NCBI GenBank assembly: GCA_963971285.1
Contig: OZ020244.1
Span: 34,472,001 to 34,536,000 of the forward strand
Source: Astropecten irregularis
Lineage: Eukaryota > Echinodermata > Asteroidea > Paxillosida > Astropectinidae
Direction of reading: 5' to 3'
Length of the DNA: 64,000 bases
Position 1 is the stretch's first letter; each line of letters begins with the position of its first letter. Below the pieces are notes generated by a model. The model searched no databases, was not told where the DNA came from, and was given only the letters and a program-made list of their open reading frames with translations. Made by a program: the position numbers and the translations under genes. Below, piece after piece: positions 26,601-40,139 of this stretch.

Positions 26601-27707
26601 TGTAATAAAGGAAAATAAACATGTAGGCCTACAGCTCATGTGAAACTCCTATCCAGTTTGTATCTTAAATTTATATTTCACCTTTTTCGCTGATTTCTAT
26701 GCACCACATTTGAGTATTTACAGTACAACAGTGACAAATGTATTCACAGACAGTGCTTGAAAACTAATGTGGCACTAATTGTCCAAGAAAAGTTTCGAAG
26801 ATTTTTAGGGAAATCGGTGATGATGAAATGTGTGAAACTTGCAGAGCACGTCAAATTTGAAAAGAAAAGTTTTTCAGATTTCAAATTCAGATTAGATGAT
26901 TTTTAGATCTACATTCTTCTTCCACATTATGAAAAAAAAACACCAATTTGTTTTTGAACATTTAAGGGAAGAAATTACCTTATAATGAAAGTTCAAAAGA
27001 TTTTCATTATTTTTCTGTAGATATCAGTTGGAGGATGAATATTGGGCATATGGAGAAAGAATTTAAATTTGGGACTTGAGTTTTTATGAACGCAGCTGAT
27101 CTTGTGGACTTTAATTTCCTTGGTCTCCGGTTTCCAATGTCACGTATTAATAACTGTCTGTACACTCGCACTGATCCCAAGTATGAAGTCTTTTATGCAA
27201 GCCCAGACAGCAGACAATTATCATGCATTCATATGGCAGGAGTTTTTTTCATATTCTTTTCTTACAGGAGTTCTCATTATCTAACAGATCATGCTGCAGG
27301 GGGATTTCACGACTGACCTTGGTCAACCTTAGGCTGAGGACAGATTGGATATTTATCTTCAATTCAAAGCCACGGGTTCCCTCTCTCTTTCTCTTTCATT
27401 ATCCCGGAGAGTAATTAGTTTTGTGCTGGTAAACATTTGAAGGGCTTCTTGTTTGCACCTGGGTGAAGTCTAATCCTTGTTCGTGATTGGTGACGCCACA
27501 GAATGTTCCCGGGGGCAAGGCCTTGAGAATAATCCCTTGCAAATGAAACCACTTCTGACGACTGCCAGAGGTATCATTTCAATGCCTTATACTGCTGCAG
27601 CATGTGGATTGGCGATTTTGAAAAATGGACGAATGATTGGTTCAGCATATTTTTGTACTGATGCGGAAGTCCTCCTATTTAGTGCCTTCCACGTGCAGAC
27701 ATAGATG

Positions 27708-27838
27708 TCGTTGCATAACTTACACAACGTACAAATGTTGCGTAAGTTTCCTGAAACGGCCATAACTTGTGCAATCAAGGCAGGAAAATGTTGCGTAAGT
27801 TACGCAACCAAATATTGCGTACGCAACATTTGAAGTTC
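27708..27838. mobile_element. Family G element, copy 2
   Basis: This shares ACGTACAAATGTTGCGTAAG, CATAACTTGTGCA, GGCAGGAAAATGTTGCGTAA and TTGCGTACGCAACATTTGAA with the nested copy, in reverse orientation. The outermost bases are eroded. Confidence 0.75.
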
Positions 27839-28620
27839 TATGAGTCCAACAAAAGAGTCTACCAGTATAATTCTGTTTTCCTCGATCAATAACCATTATC
27901 CAGTCAGTCTTGTGCTGAAAAATCACAATGCTAATATCCTACAGGGTGTTTCTAATACTGTGTGGCCCACTTTATTCTTTTTTTTTTCCCTACCAGCTTC
28001 TGTACATGTAGAATGAGCAATAGTATTTTGGTTCCCACTCCTATGAATGTACAATTCTGTTAATTTGAGTTCATTTGTCAGAACATTACCACGCATGTTA
28101 TCTTCACATGATCTGTAAGCACATTTTCTGAAGTCAATAGACCTAGTTTGGTGGAATTAAGTCCTGGCTAAGCTTGATGTGGTTATCATGCAGGAAATAT
28201 CTTGAAGGTTCTAACTATTAGTTCTATCCAGAGTGCCCAACTGGAGTATGACACCAGTCACACAGTTGGGTACCCCTCTGTTTCTCCACGTACAGTATGT
28301 AATAACTGCCATTATCTCCCTACTTGCAATGACACCACACATCAGCCATAATACAACACAACAGTTAATAATTAATTTGCCTCTCCTAATATCACAAAAC
28401 TAACATCCCACATTCCCCTGTTCCTGTTTGCATTCCAAAGGGCAGAACTTGGCAGTCATAAACCTACCCCCATGTCAGAGGAACTCAAACAACCTACATC
28501 AATGTAGGCCTACATTATCTAGCAATCATACCCAGACTGTTTTCCTGTGTGGAATGCCCAGCTCCATCTTTACAACGTGGTGTCAAGAGGGTCTGTTCGG
28601 ATTAAAGCTTTTAACACATA

Positions 28621-28932
28621 AATGGGAGACTTTGGAGAACCGCAGCCGATTTCACGAAACTTCAAATGTTGCGTACGCAACATTTCGTTGCTTAACTTAC
28701 GCAACATTTTCCTGCCTGTTATGCACAAGTTATGCCCGTTTCACAAAACTTACGCAACATTTGTACGTTGCGTAAGTTACGCAATGTTTCGTGAAATCGG
28801 CAGCCGGTCTTCAAGTCAACAGCCCACGCACAAAGCATGCGCGTGTAATTGTGAGCATGCGCGCGTTGTTTTGCGTGTGCGCGTCCACGTGCGCTGTTGA
28901 CTTGAAGACCGGTTCTCCAAAGTCTCCCATTA
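28621..28932. mobile_element. Family F MITE, copy 3, carrying a nested family G element
   Basis: AATGGGAGACTTTGGAGAAC and GTTCTCCAAAGTCTCCCATT are perfect inverses, and TAA flanks the ATGGGAG/CTCCCAT ends on both sides. The left arm is interrupted at 28646-28800 by family G. GTCTTCAAGTCAACAGC and GCTGTTGACTTGAAGAC continue the arms. Confidence 0.82.
28646..28800. mobile_element. Family G inverted-repeat element, copy 1 (nested)
   Basis: The ends CCGATTTCACGAAAC and GTTTCGTGAAATCGG are perfect inverses, with CAG on each outer side. The interior has several TTGCGTAAGTTACGCAA-like palindromes. Confidence 0.8.
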
Positions 28933-31232
28933 AGACTTCTGCTTGGGATCTACTGGTCCACATGACAAAGAAAGGCAACATGGGTCACAAAATAAATACA
29001 TGTATCTATCTATCTGGCAGCAGTCAGGAGAAGATGCAGACACTTCTTCCCAATAGGGCATCAGGACTCTACCACTCCAAACAAACTGCCCTGGGGGCTG
29101 TTGACCACTTGAATCCACCAGCAGGATCCTTGCAACCCTCCCTGTGTCCTTGAGAAGAAAGTGCCCTACACGTCCTAGTGCTACACCGATGAGGATTACA
29201 GTGTGACATACTCACACTCCCAAGAATCAATATTTGCGTGTTGTGCATCTATACCTGCAAAGATGCAGGTTATTGTTGTGATACCGGCTCTGCTGTTGGC
29301 AGTTAACCCATTCACTATATGAGGTTGCAAGATGTTGGAACCTTGCGTGGACAACCATTGTATACATGCACCAGTCTGTTCAAATATTTTTCTTTACCGG
29401 TACTTTTTTTTTTTCTTCCAATCCGCAAACAATTTTGGGACGCTGCAAGCAATGATCTTCAGCCCAGATGACAAGAAGAAGAGTTATTTTAGCAATTTTA
29501 ATTCGGGACGATGCGGTTTAGACAAAATTTAGATGGGCATTCAATATAGGAAGAAGATGCTAAAAAAGTAAAATCCGAACAAAGTTTTTAAAAAATGAAC
29601 ACAAATGGAAACAAATGAATGGCAACTCATTATAAATGGGAAAACAAGAATGAAAAACATTATCAATCACAGATTTACCACACAAAAAAAACTTCCCTGA
29701 AAACATTTTGACCCGAAACGCTGTTCTGGGGTTTTTTGCTTCTTCCTGTATCATCAGTGTACCTATTTTCGAGTCATTTAGTTTTTGAGGATCAACCTCC
29801 TATACGTCACTTATACTAATAGCGAAGTGCAGGCCTGTACCACACAACCAGTTGATTTTTTTGTACAGTATGTACTCCACCGCAAGCCAAATCGGTGTGC
29901 CAACAGTTTACAACTGTAAGTGACTTTTTGTCTTGCTTGGAATTTATAAATGCTTAGGCCTACACCCTCGAAAACTGGTACATCGAGGATACAAATCTGT
30001 CATGCAAAATAGCTGTTGATAAAAGCAGACTATTTTTCTCTGGTCTGGCACAATTCAACACTGCAGAATTTAACAACATCAACTTCAAGTGACGTTAGAG
30101 ATGTATTGACTTTACAAAATACAGACAAATAACTTTTCCATCTTGTTTTGAACTTTTGGGTTTTGACCTGAAGCAGACAATAGTGGTGAGCAAAATAACA
30201 TCCTGCCTGCCCAGCAAAGGATCAATCAAAATTGAGTTGTACACAAGAGACTCTCCCTGGCTTGCACCAATAGGAGTTTATAGGAAGGTACTAAGTGGGC
30301 AACCATATAATACTGGAGCATGTTCCACAGCATTAAGACCTAAACAGGGGGAAGGGGAGGAGGAGGAGTTTAGAGGAGGGGGTAACAGTTCTCACATTCT
30401 ACATAAATGAAGCACAAAGGCTCAAGGATTAGATTGGCACTTTGTAGACATTCTGGAAATGAGTCACGCAGTAGGCCTACTATACGGAATATGCTTGTCC
30501 CTGGTGTTTGTGATTTCCCCGCATCACAGGTGCCTAAACTTTAATTGAAGTGAACTGATGCGTTTGGGTTGCTTTGTGTGGTCCGTTCAAAACCTATGTG
30601 ATCAGCACTCAGTTTCCTTTCTCCCTGAATTGCAGTCTGCAACAGTGTAATATTAAGGGACAGGATGGGGCAGACTAGTTGGTGTTGTTTGTGTGGCAGG
30701 TGAGGTTGTGTGCGTGTTGGAGGGGGAGGGGGGGGGGTAGTCAGGGGCGCTGAATGCACCACTAATAGGCCCTTCATTGAAAAACCTCATCTCGCCCAAA
30801 TTGAATTACATTGTGATATTTCTGCGCCATTTGGCAAAATCTAACCGCCTGTGCCTGGGTCTGGGTAATTTATTTTGAGGTTGAACATTGTGTGCCGGGT
30901 AAAAAAGCGGATGGGGCTGAACAATTGGTTGTTACAGACCTTTATAGGGACCAGGAATAAAGAGATTAGAAAAATCCTAACAGTGTGATCCAATAGATGC
31001 AATCTAGTGTGCTCTTTGTTGAAACCAGGCCCCTTTACTGGTTCTCGTAATAGTCTATTTAAGTAGTCACAACAACTACATCCACATGTGTTCATCGCAA
31101 ACTACATGTATGGAAGTAAGTTACACTTACAGTTAAAACATAATGACTAGATGTGAGACTTGAGGTTGTGCGTGGTGGTAGTGCTATCAAATGGCTTGAT
31201 GGCGCTCAAAGTGAAGTCTCGGAATTGTTTGT

Positions 31233-31572
31233 ATAGGGCTTTTCACACTATCCAAAATCTTGGGGTTGGAACCGGATCGAACACCAAGATTGTTTTTCAA
31301 CCCTTTTCACACTTGAACATTTTCAACCCCGAGCCAACCCGGGTAGGACGGCATAGAAGGATCGAAATCAACCCTGGTAGGGTTGAAAATCTCAACCAGG
31401 TTCCAAACTGCATTTTGCGCCGTGATCTGTGTTGTATGAGCTGGTTCACCGTAAACGTAGTGTGAATGTTGTGTCTGTTCGATCCGGTTCAAAAACATGA
31501 CGGGACTGAACCGGGGTGGATCCGGGTTGGTATCAACACTGACCGAATAGGAGATAGAGTGAAAAGGCCTTA
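31233..31572. mobile_element. Family I MITE, copy 1
   Basis: The ends TAGGGCTTTTCACACTA and AGTGAAAAGGCCTTA are imperfect inverses. The interior has several GGTTGAAA and AACCCGG motifs in both orientations. A fragment of the same family lies at 62383-62482. The TTTTCACACT ends resemble Harbinger-type MITEs (inference). Confidence 0.7.
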
Positions 31573-33837
31573 TGGCATTGCACTGTGATCTTTGTGATGA
31601 TTTGAAGAAGAAAAAAATGTAGGTTATTTCAGCAGACTGGGGTAAGAATTGTAGGCCTACTCAGTTCCCCTACAAATAATTCATCTATTATCGTTTACAA
31701 ACCATTTCTCAGTGTAACCTCCTGTTACATTTTCAATGGAGATTAATGGTTTCATATAGGAGAAAAAAAGAACCAGCATTACTGACGCTAATATAAGAAG
31801 GGTAATAACAGATGGGACGTCTAGCAGCAACACAGTGGGGGCTCTTTTGAGCAAATCTTTCTCCAACCTGGTGGATAGGCCGATCCATCATTTGCAAGCG
31901 TGTTTCTTTCGCTTGGAATCCTACAGCATTTTGATGAATTGCTATTAGGGCACCTAGTCCTATGCCTGCCAATGGAACATGCAAGTCAATCGGGGAGTCA
32001 TGTATCACTAAAAGCTGTGACAAACTGCGAGTTGCCACAACCCTTGCTATCCCACTTCAGCGGCACTTGGCAGGTCAAATGAAATGTCACACCGGCAGTC
32101 GGGACAGGTGACACATCTTCTCCCCCAGCGCAGGGGCAACATGACAGGCAGCTGGATGTAGGGAACTAATGTTACACCGATCATCATAGACATGGTTTCT
32201 GTGAGCAGCTAAGACGACTCAAAGGTGTGAGCAACCATTTGGGCAAAGTAATCCATCCTTCTACGAATTCCCTTGGCCGTCAGGTAAAAATGCTTCTCTT
32301 TAACCCCCCAAAAATTGGGCAATTAAAGTTGGCATGGTTTAAAATCCAATATTTTACCTCACAATTGATGCCACTGGTTCAAATCCCTACAAGAGCACCA
32401 TAATATTGTTTGTCTCCCTTAAATTAATCAATCCAATACAACTAATTTATGGGGCTCTCTCTCACATTAAAAAGTTTGTATGATTTTCTTCAGACTGTGT
32501 TTAACCTATTCACTGGGTGAGCTCCTGTTCTATGTACCAATAAGACAATGTTTGTGTTTCATTGAACGAATACATAAATCACCTTCACAAAATGAGAAGT
32601 GTAATTTAAGCAGCGCATCCAGACTTCGTTAATCATTTGTGCATGATTGGACCGTGGAGATAGGAATTGGACAAAGTTAACAAGTAGGATTCTAACCAAG
32701 GTTGATTAGTGACAGGATTTAGTACAGGGACGTACAGACTTATTCACTTCCACAATAGAGGTCTACTGAAATATTGAAGGGTGGAGGTTGGCAGACCAGC
32801 ACCTCGGGTGTAGCGTAAATGACCCGAATTTGATCTGATTCAAGGCCAACACACACACATTTAATTAATCACACCTAGTAGTCTCCTGATTTGTCGGCAG
32901 CAGTGAGCGGTGTTCGCGGCGGTGGCGGTGGCGGTACAGTGGCCCCCTTACACAATAATGATTTACTGCAGCAGTTGGCTGAGAGGTTCAGCAAGGCTAC
33001 AAGCTTCCCTCGTCCTGCAGTTTGTCACTGGGCATTTTTCACGCCTTGGCTGATACTAGCGGCATATGGGGGGGGGGGGGGCCTGCATTACAGTGTTTAT
33101 TTTCGGCTTGACTGATTACTGCTTCTAAAAACATGTGTTATTTTTCCACTCTCTCCCTCTCTCTCTAGTCTTTACAATACATCTAGCCTTTACATCACAG
33201 CATGAGCAATCTGAATCCATCCTACTTGCCCATGCACCGCAATCGTCCCGGGTTTTTTTTTGTCGGACGTTTTATTCTCTCCTCTGCTGAAGTTCAGGGC
33301 TGCACCCCCTCTCCTTCCCTTAGTGCCTTCCTCCTTCATGAAAGGACCCAGTGAGGCGCATGGCCTACAGTGTGACCCGTTTCAATAGGGGTGATTGGGA
33401 GCTTCATTTCACCCTCCGACTGCTTGTACAAACTACCCCGCCAGGTGGACCGGGGTCGTCTGTGTTTACACTCCCGCACTAAGCCGCATCCTGACACTGT
33501 TTGTTCTGATCATGCAGTTTCATATTATTATATTTTAATACAGCATCTATGGGGGGCTGGCTATGATGTATTATTGTGCTGGCCTGATTACACCTCCCTT
33601 TGTGTACGTCGGGTCTAATACTGATAAACAAGCACGATTCTTACCCTCTCATTTCCTGTGTGTGTTTTGGTTTTTTTTTAATATAATATCTGCAGTTCTG
33701 CATTGGTAATCTTCATAATGCCTATGCAAATACATTTGTCATCTCAAACTACATCATAACATGTACAGTGTATGTACATGTATTTGTCGGCAATCGTTTC
33801 GAGAAAATGGTTTGCTGGTGTGACATCAATAGCGCTC

Positions 33838-33953
33838 CGCACTAATGACGTCACAAAATCCCTGGATGTCAGACAAACATTGACTCACACATGTAGTGTA
33901 CATGCACGCGCACATCCACACAGGTTTGCATGGTTGCAATGCAGAGCGCTATT
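33838..33953 (+). mobile_element. Family E MITE, copy 2
   Basis: It begins AATAGCGCTCCGCACT and ends GCAGAGCGCTATT. It has the shared core CATCCAGGGATTTTGTGACG (as reverse complement) and TGACGTCA at 33846-33853. Confidence 0.8.
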
Positions 33954-34486
33954 CTACAAAAATGACAAAATATGTAGGCCTACCCCTCGGTCCCCCCCAA
34001 AAAATCTTATTTGAATAAATGCTCCATGAAGCAATCTGACTGTTCCAATACTGGTACCACAAGTTTTCCAACTGTCGCAACTGAAGTTTTCGTAGCTCCT
34101 GATACTCCTAGCAAGATGGAACATGACTTGGTTTTGTTCTTATTTATTTCACATGTGAAATCAAATCGAAATGGAAGCAAAATTCCAGACACTGTGTTTA
34201 CTGCGAGTATGGTAAGAAGATATTACTTGTATTATTGCCTACAGCTCAGAGACAACAAGGAAGCTTCATATGCTAAATATGCGAAAGACGAATTAATTAC
34301 ATGGAACTATCCATAGGATGTTGCATGTGAAGCATTTGGCAGTTATTCAGATCTGAATGTATATTGTCTGAATTTATCTTAATATATATGATGCAGGGCC
34401 CTATACTGGGCACAAACGTGTCTGTCAAAGATCTTCTTTGACAGACCTGTGTAACAGAAGTTAATTGAGAAAAATTGAGTACTGAC

Positions 34487-35251
34487 CTGAGACTTGTATT
34501 CCCATTTCAATCCTCTGTGGGATGTCAGTCCCTCTCAGTCCAGGATCCAGACTGATACCTCCTGTGCTTCCATTCAGTTTCAGGTGACTGTTGGCATTTG
34601 GCTGGATGAAGCTGTACTTCAGCGTGTCCGAGACGTCCGGGTCGTGAGCGGGAACCTGGCCGATGTCTCCCTCGGGGAAGAGCCCCTCGTAGTTGTTGAA
34701 GTAGATGTCAAAGTCTTCCAGGATGGGTCTGTTGTCGTTCTCGTCCACCACGTGGATGTTGACCACGGCAATGTTGAAGAACGGGGTAGAGGTGGCCTTG
34801 ACGGTGACACTGTACTCACTCCGGGCTTCGTAGTCCAGCTCCACGAGGGTCGTCAGATCACCACTCCGGCTGTCAATCTCAAAGAAGTCCAAGTCCCCAG
34901 CAAGGAGGGAGTAATGGATCAAAGCATTGTAGCCGGCATCGGGATCGTTGGCGACGATGGTGGACACAAGCTCTCCCGGGTTGCGGTTCTCCCCGATGTA
35001 CACGTCCATCTCGTCCCGTGGAAACTCCGGAGGGTTGTCGTTCTCGTCGGTCAGTCGGACGGTAATTTCAACCGATTCCCGATGAACGGGACGTCCACCA
35101 TCCACGGCAGAAGCAACCAGGATGTATTCGGCTTTTGCTTCCCGATCCAGGCGGAGTGCTGTTCGGATGATCCCGGAGGTTTCATCAATGACAAAGGCCC
35201 CGTTACCATCATTGCCGTTATTGAAGGTGTACGATATCTGGCTGTTGGTGC
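34487..35251 (-). CDS. celsr: CELSR/Flamingo cadherin, second coding exon (cadherin repeats 7-9)
   Basis: The exon is 765 nt. Its acceptor reads TTTCCAAACATAG|GC and its donor TCTCAG|GTCAGT, and both flanking introns are phase 1. The first two bases complete a Gly codon opened by the 44088 donor, so the protein runs on from DADE into GTNSQISYTF without a gap. It holds the rest of repeat 7 (linker DENDNPPEF), repeat 8 (linker DENDNRPIL) and repeat 9. Repeat 9 contains FDIYFNNYEG and IGQVPAHDPDVSDTLKYSF, close to the vertebrate CELSR repeat 9 pattern. With exon 1 this makes nine repeats, the usual CELSR number, over about 1213 residues. The next expected parts (EGF and laminin-G modules) are not seen at lower coordinates. 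A 266-codon plus-strand frame over this exon is an antisense shadow. Confidence 0.92.
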
Positions 35252-36973
35252 CTATGTTTGGAAATATACAAAAAAATACATGTCATTAGTATAAATATCA
35301 ACAATACAAGCAATCAAGAAACTCAGTCACTTCAAAGAAATACAATGACTCATACCCAAAGAATGAGCACCGAGACATGTTTTAAGCAAAAACAAAGTGA
35401 AAAAAAAGCTTTAACCTTGAACAGTTATTAATTCAATGGTAAAATCAGGGGACAGAATATCATCCCATTGCCAATTCCAATTTAGAAACCTTTGAATTGT
35501 GTTCGTATATAAATAATGATGTATGATTTTTTTTCTCTACAATTGACCTAGTGTAAAAATTCATAATCCTGGAACATATAGCACTTCACAGAGCGTTTAT
35601 CAACTGTGACAGCTGAGGCTTTCCACGTAGCTTTTTAACAACTTAAGTGTTCAACCATGCTGCTCTAAAACTATCCACAGTTTCACACACAGTACCCAAT
35701 ACTGTAGCTCTGTGAGCAGTATGTATGTTCATTTGCCTCTTCAAATCAAAGCTGGATAATTAATCAACCCAGCTGCTTTTAAAGTCAACTGGAGTGCAAC
35801 AGTAATTCAACTTAATTAAATTGAAAAACCTGGCATCGGCAGAGATGGCTTGCCGCACGTCTTCAGCAATGGTACAATACTGGAATGCATTTTGTTGGGT
35901 GTTGCTCACAAATATATGTGTACTGTAGTAACTGTACATATGCTGTGTCAGTGTGTCATGTGTTGTTATCCTGTTTAACTTCTGGAAGTCTTAACATTTT
36001 TGGCAAGCAGGCAGACGACCTTGTTGCACTGATATGACAAGATTTGCTTGATATATTTCAAGAATGTAACCTCTCTTTCAAAAATATGTGTGTACTGAGT
36101 ACTGACTACTGAGCGAACAGTTTGATCATTTCCGGATAGTTTATCCTAAATATTCAGGCATGCAACTTTGACTTAAAAAAAAGGAGGAAATTCCAATCTT
36201 TACCATATTTTGTATAGTGTTTTTCACTTTTCAATTACATTTATAAGAGTGAAGTGAAAAAAGAGGAAATCAGCTGATCCGAGGAAAAGTTGCATGCCTG
36301 AATATTACACAAAATGTATGAATACTGTTACTGTACATGTTTAACTTCATGTGTAAAGGTAGTGGGCCAATTTCACACAGGGACACACTAGGGTCACCAG
36401 AGCTCTCAAATGTTGATGTATTGTGCAATAGACTATACTGCTAATGACTGGTTTGCCAGTTGACTGTTGCCTACCAGTATTTGCGGGTTTGCTAAGCCAT
36501 ACTCCCCAATGATCCAAGACCTTATGTAGATGTACAAAATAGGTGACTGGTCACAGTTGTGGCTACAATTAAAATGCCAAAATATGATACATGCAGCTGA
36601 CATTACATACTATCTAGCCTAGTAGCCTACATAATTATTTGTTTTAGAACTTGAAATTACTTTCATAAATGTAATCAATAATCGTCAGAGAGTCGAGGAC
36701 CACACTATGGATGAAAGAATTCATACACAAACAACCGCTGCTATAAAATATGTTTGAATAAAGCAGCGCTCGGCTTCTCACAGTAAAATCCACCATCTTG
36801 GCAGCCGGACTCTCTCACAAACCCAACATGGACGGAATCTAATTTGAAAATACTAATTTGGGGACAGGGTTGCAAGCGAGCAAACAGACTTCAGACAATC
36901 AATTAATGTGGGGGGGAAGACTGTATGCTGGAACTGGCACAGGGTCTCCAAATCAACCCAATCACTGCAGTGT

Positions 36974-36995
36974 GAGAGAGAGAGAGAGAGAGAGG
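36974..36995. repeat. (GA)n microsatellite
   Basis: A run of eleven GA units within the CELSR intron. Confidence 0.85.
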
Positions 36996-38629
36996 AAATA
37001 CCCCCACCTATCAATCAAACTTGGATAAAGAACCAAATGCCATCCAATTATTATTGCAGACTGGGTCTCAAATAGATTAATTTGTGTGGAAGAGTGTGCT
37101 GGGGGGAGGGGCCTTAGGGTAGTACTACTACCCACCATGTATTCAGCAGGCTGTTGTAATAATGGCCAATCCAAGGAGATATTTGACACTCTTAATAATT
37201 TTTTCCCCCCAGTTTCAAAATATGCAACAATTTAATCATTCTGCAATTGTCTGGTCGGAAGGTTTTTCAGAGGAAATCAGGGCTGAGCCTTCGGGGGCTG
37301 GATTTTTGAAAATGGAAAGAATAACCCAAATGGATTCTTTCTTTCCCTCCTCCTAAAAAAAAAAAAAAGGAAGGAGGGGGTGAGGAATAAAGACCAAGAG
37401 GTAGCCCCCTCTTTTTTGGAGGTTTTTTTATTGTGAGGGGGGTTGAAACTATATCCTACAGGAGGGTAGAAAATGAGTGAGAATGGGAGCTTGGAGTATG
37501 CCCAAGGGGGGAAGGGCTTTTAAATTGAGGCATGCAGCAGGGGTCATTTGGCATTGTGTGTCCCCATTACTGGGTCAAACCTCAGGGGGATTTAGCTGCT
37601 GTTGTTGTTATCAACAAAGGATTGGCCTGATACATGCAAGTAAGATTGGCATCCAATGTGTAGTCTTATAGTTGACAAGTGTGTATTATATTAAGAAAGG
37701 GGGGAAACAACTCAAAAACCATGCCTCAGAAATATACTTCTGGATAGAGAAATGTCAGGAAACGTTGTAGTGAAAGACGATCTCGATTTTTCTTCTTTAA
37801 AGGGTGGCCGCAATAGGTGTTTTTGCTAAATATATTGATGGAATAAAGTCTTTAAAACGCAGTTGTGCGGCTGTCGTAGTTTTAGCCTCCCTTGTGTTGG
37901 TGTTAAAATCATTTTATTAACTGGGAGGGTGGAACGTCGTGACGTCATCTCGGGAACTCAGTAGCTGGTTCACAAGCCATCGGGAAATGCTTAGCTGGTT
38001 CCCACGTCATTGACGGCAATCAAAATCCCGTACTAGGGGGTGAGGCGTGGACACAAAATGCTAATGGGGTGCGATTTATTTCGAAAAAATAAAATACCAG
38101 ATGCGGTGGAAAACAAAAAACACACTTGAATCAAATTTAATATATATTTTTTTTAAGTTTATTAAATTATTTCAGTAAATTTTACTAAATATCATTGCAG
38201 CCACCCTTTTAAAAAAATCATTCCTATCTCTGTACCTGACAACCGATCTCCTATCCTTCTTCATTTTCTGTTGCTTTCTCTCCACTGTCACTTATATTTA
38301 TTATAGGAAAAACTGACAACCTAGTGTGCCAAGGGAATGCTACAGAATCAATATACAGAAGAAATAACAGGAGACTGCACGCCAGACAATGTTACATGTA
38401 TGAAAACAACATCAGGCAGCCAAATTAAATTAACGGCCCAAACAATGTCAGCTGAGACTACTCAACTACTGCAGTACTCCCAATGCTTTTTTGGACGAGA
38501 GGGTTTTTTTTTTTGGGTCGGATATTTGCATTCGACGGGTGAATCACTGTAATAACAACATTGCTGTTAAAGTAATTTACAGGCAATTTTTCAACCTCTA
38601 TTTTTCTATCTTTTGTATGTTGCCAAAAT

Positions 38630-38648
38630 AAATTGAATTGAATTGAAT
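38630..38648 (+). repeat. (AATTG)n tail-like microsatellite
   Basis: AATTG units follow TTTTGTATGTTGCCAAAATA, the layout of a worn LINE 3' end. No reverse transcriptase remnant was seen upstream. Confidence 0.5.
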
Positions 38649-40139
38649 CTTGTTATGTTATTATTATATTACTGTACAGTACAATAAAACGGGCACAGCC
38701 ACACAATACCTGTCCTTGTGCTATTCAGATGAATAAAACATGTATTCATCAATGTACATGAATGTATTAGAAATAAAATGTCCGTTCACGTTGACTTGCA
38801 TTTATGTATTTATAAACTAATCTTGTTTGAATTTGAAATTGAATTTGTACATTTGAAGAAATGGTAACTGCAAAAAGTACAAGTAGAAATTCATCTTTCC
38901 ACATGAATTCCATATGGTAGAATTGTACATGCAGCATTTCTGAGCACCACTAATATGTGCATTGTAGTTGTAGTGCATTTTTTGTCCGAGCACACAACTT
39001 GAATATGGATGAGTTTTATCTCAGCCTTTGTTCAAACACCTTAAAACATGATAAGATTCAAGATTGGGAAATTCTTTGTGCATTCTTCACCATAATATGG
39101 ACAACTAAACACTGTAGGAAAACTAGTTCAAAGTCCACATGTTGGCAAACAGGTCTACCAGAATGGGAACAAAGGCATCATTGAGCATTAGCATAAATGA
39201 AACACAAATTTACAATCGGGTACCATTGACAACATACCACAACCTTGTGGATTTTTAACCCAATAAGTTGTGGTTTCTAGCAGACAAATTTAAACACAGT
39301 GCAGATTAATCACGAGTATTTTTCCAATCAATTTCATATTATAAATTTGAGTAGCTGCATGTGTAGTCTCTCCTTCTTGTTTTGCATAAAGCAGATCAGA
39401 GTCTGAAAATAAAAATGGCCGCCTGCACAAGTGCGTGCGTGTGCGCTTGTTCAAAAATGGAATGCATCACTTTATTTGATTACTTGCATCCTTAGTCCCT
39501 TTAGGCCAACTATGTAGGCTGCATATGATATAGATTTCCACAATGTACATGTACTTCAACACTAGAAATACATGTAGCCTATCCACTATCCAAGATATGA
39601 GCATCAGGACTATACATATGTACATCTTGACACATATATGGAAACATAATTTCCAAAGAAGACTTGGCAACAGCATGCGATAGCATGCAAAACTAGGAAC
39701 ATTTTGGAAACAAGCACGAAAGATTCAATTTTTCTTCTGTGACATATGGGCCTTAGTCGTGCTATGAGTCAGCACCTACAAATGTACAGTATCATTTCTA
39801 TGTACATTACATTTCATGCACAAAACTCTTAAAATGACAAAACAGAATTCTAATATTTTGCTTCCCCTGGTGCAGTTATGGACAAAGCATCATTTCAAAC
39901 GACATTCTGGTATTGATTTTATAGACTGTAGGCCTACACATACAGTGTAGCAAACTTGAGTGGTGTGTTTCTAAACTGCATGAGGTCAAACAATGAACAA
40001 GTTATAAAGCTTTCATGTCTGTGTCAAGCTGGTCTCTACTGTGCCTCTACCTTGAAGGTTTTGCAATGTGGCTATTGATCTATTGTATTCACTAATCTTT
40101 GTCATCTTAAAACTGTCCATATATCCTTTGTTCCCACAA

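Larger units (their letters stand above)
1..34486. other. CELSR downstream intron or 3' flank, transposon-rich, no host exon recognised
   Basis: If CELSR continues normally on the minus strand, its next exon should lie at lower coordinates. No EGF-like, laminin-G, GAIN or seven-helix sequence was recognised in the open frames, so this is probably one intron longer than 34 kb (inference). Small exons could have been missed. It contains many inverted-repeat transposons, listed separately. Longer stretches where nothing specific was seen are 1-1554, 1906-2804, 4050-5897, 10663-12600, 12941-14274, 18807-20433, 23648-27707, 28933-31232 and 31573-33837, apart from homopolymers and the G-rich runs near 23930 and 25210. 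A CpG-rich patch at 2340-2560 has short frames on both strands but no recognisable product. Confidence 0.55.

Noticed and set aside
34494-35294. 266-codon plus-strand open frame
   Set aside because: It lies exactly over CELSR exon 2 in antisense. The minus strand has clear cadherin repeats and matching splice sites.
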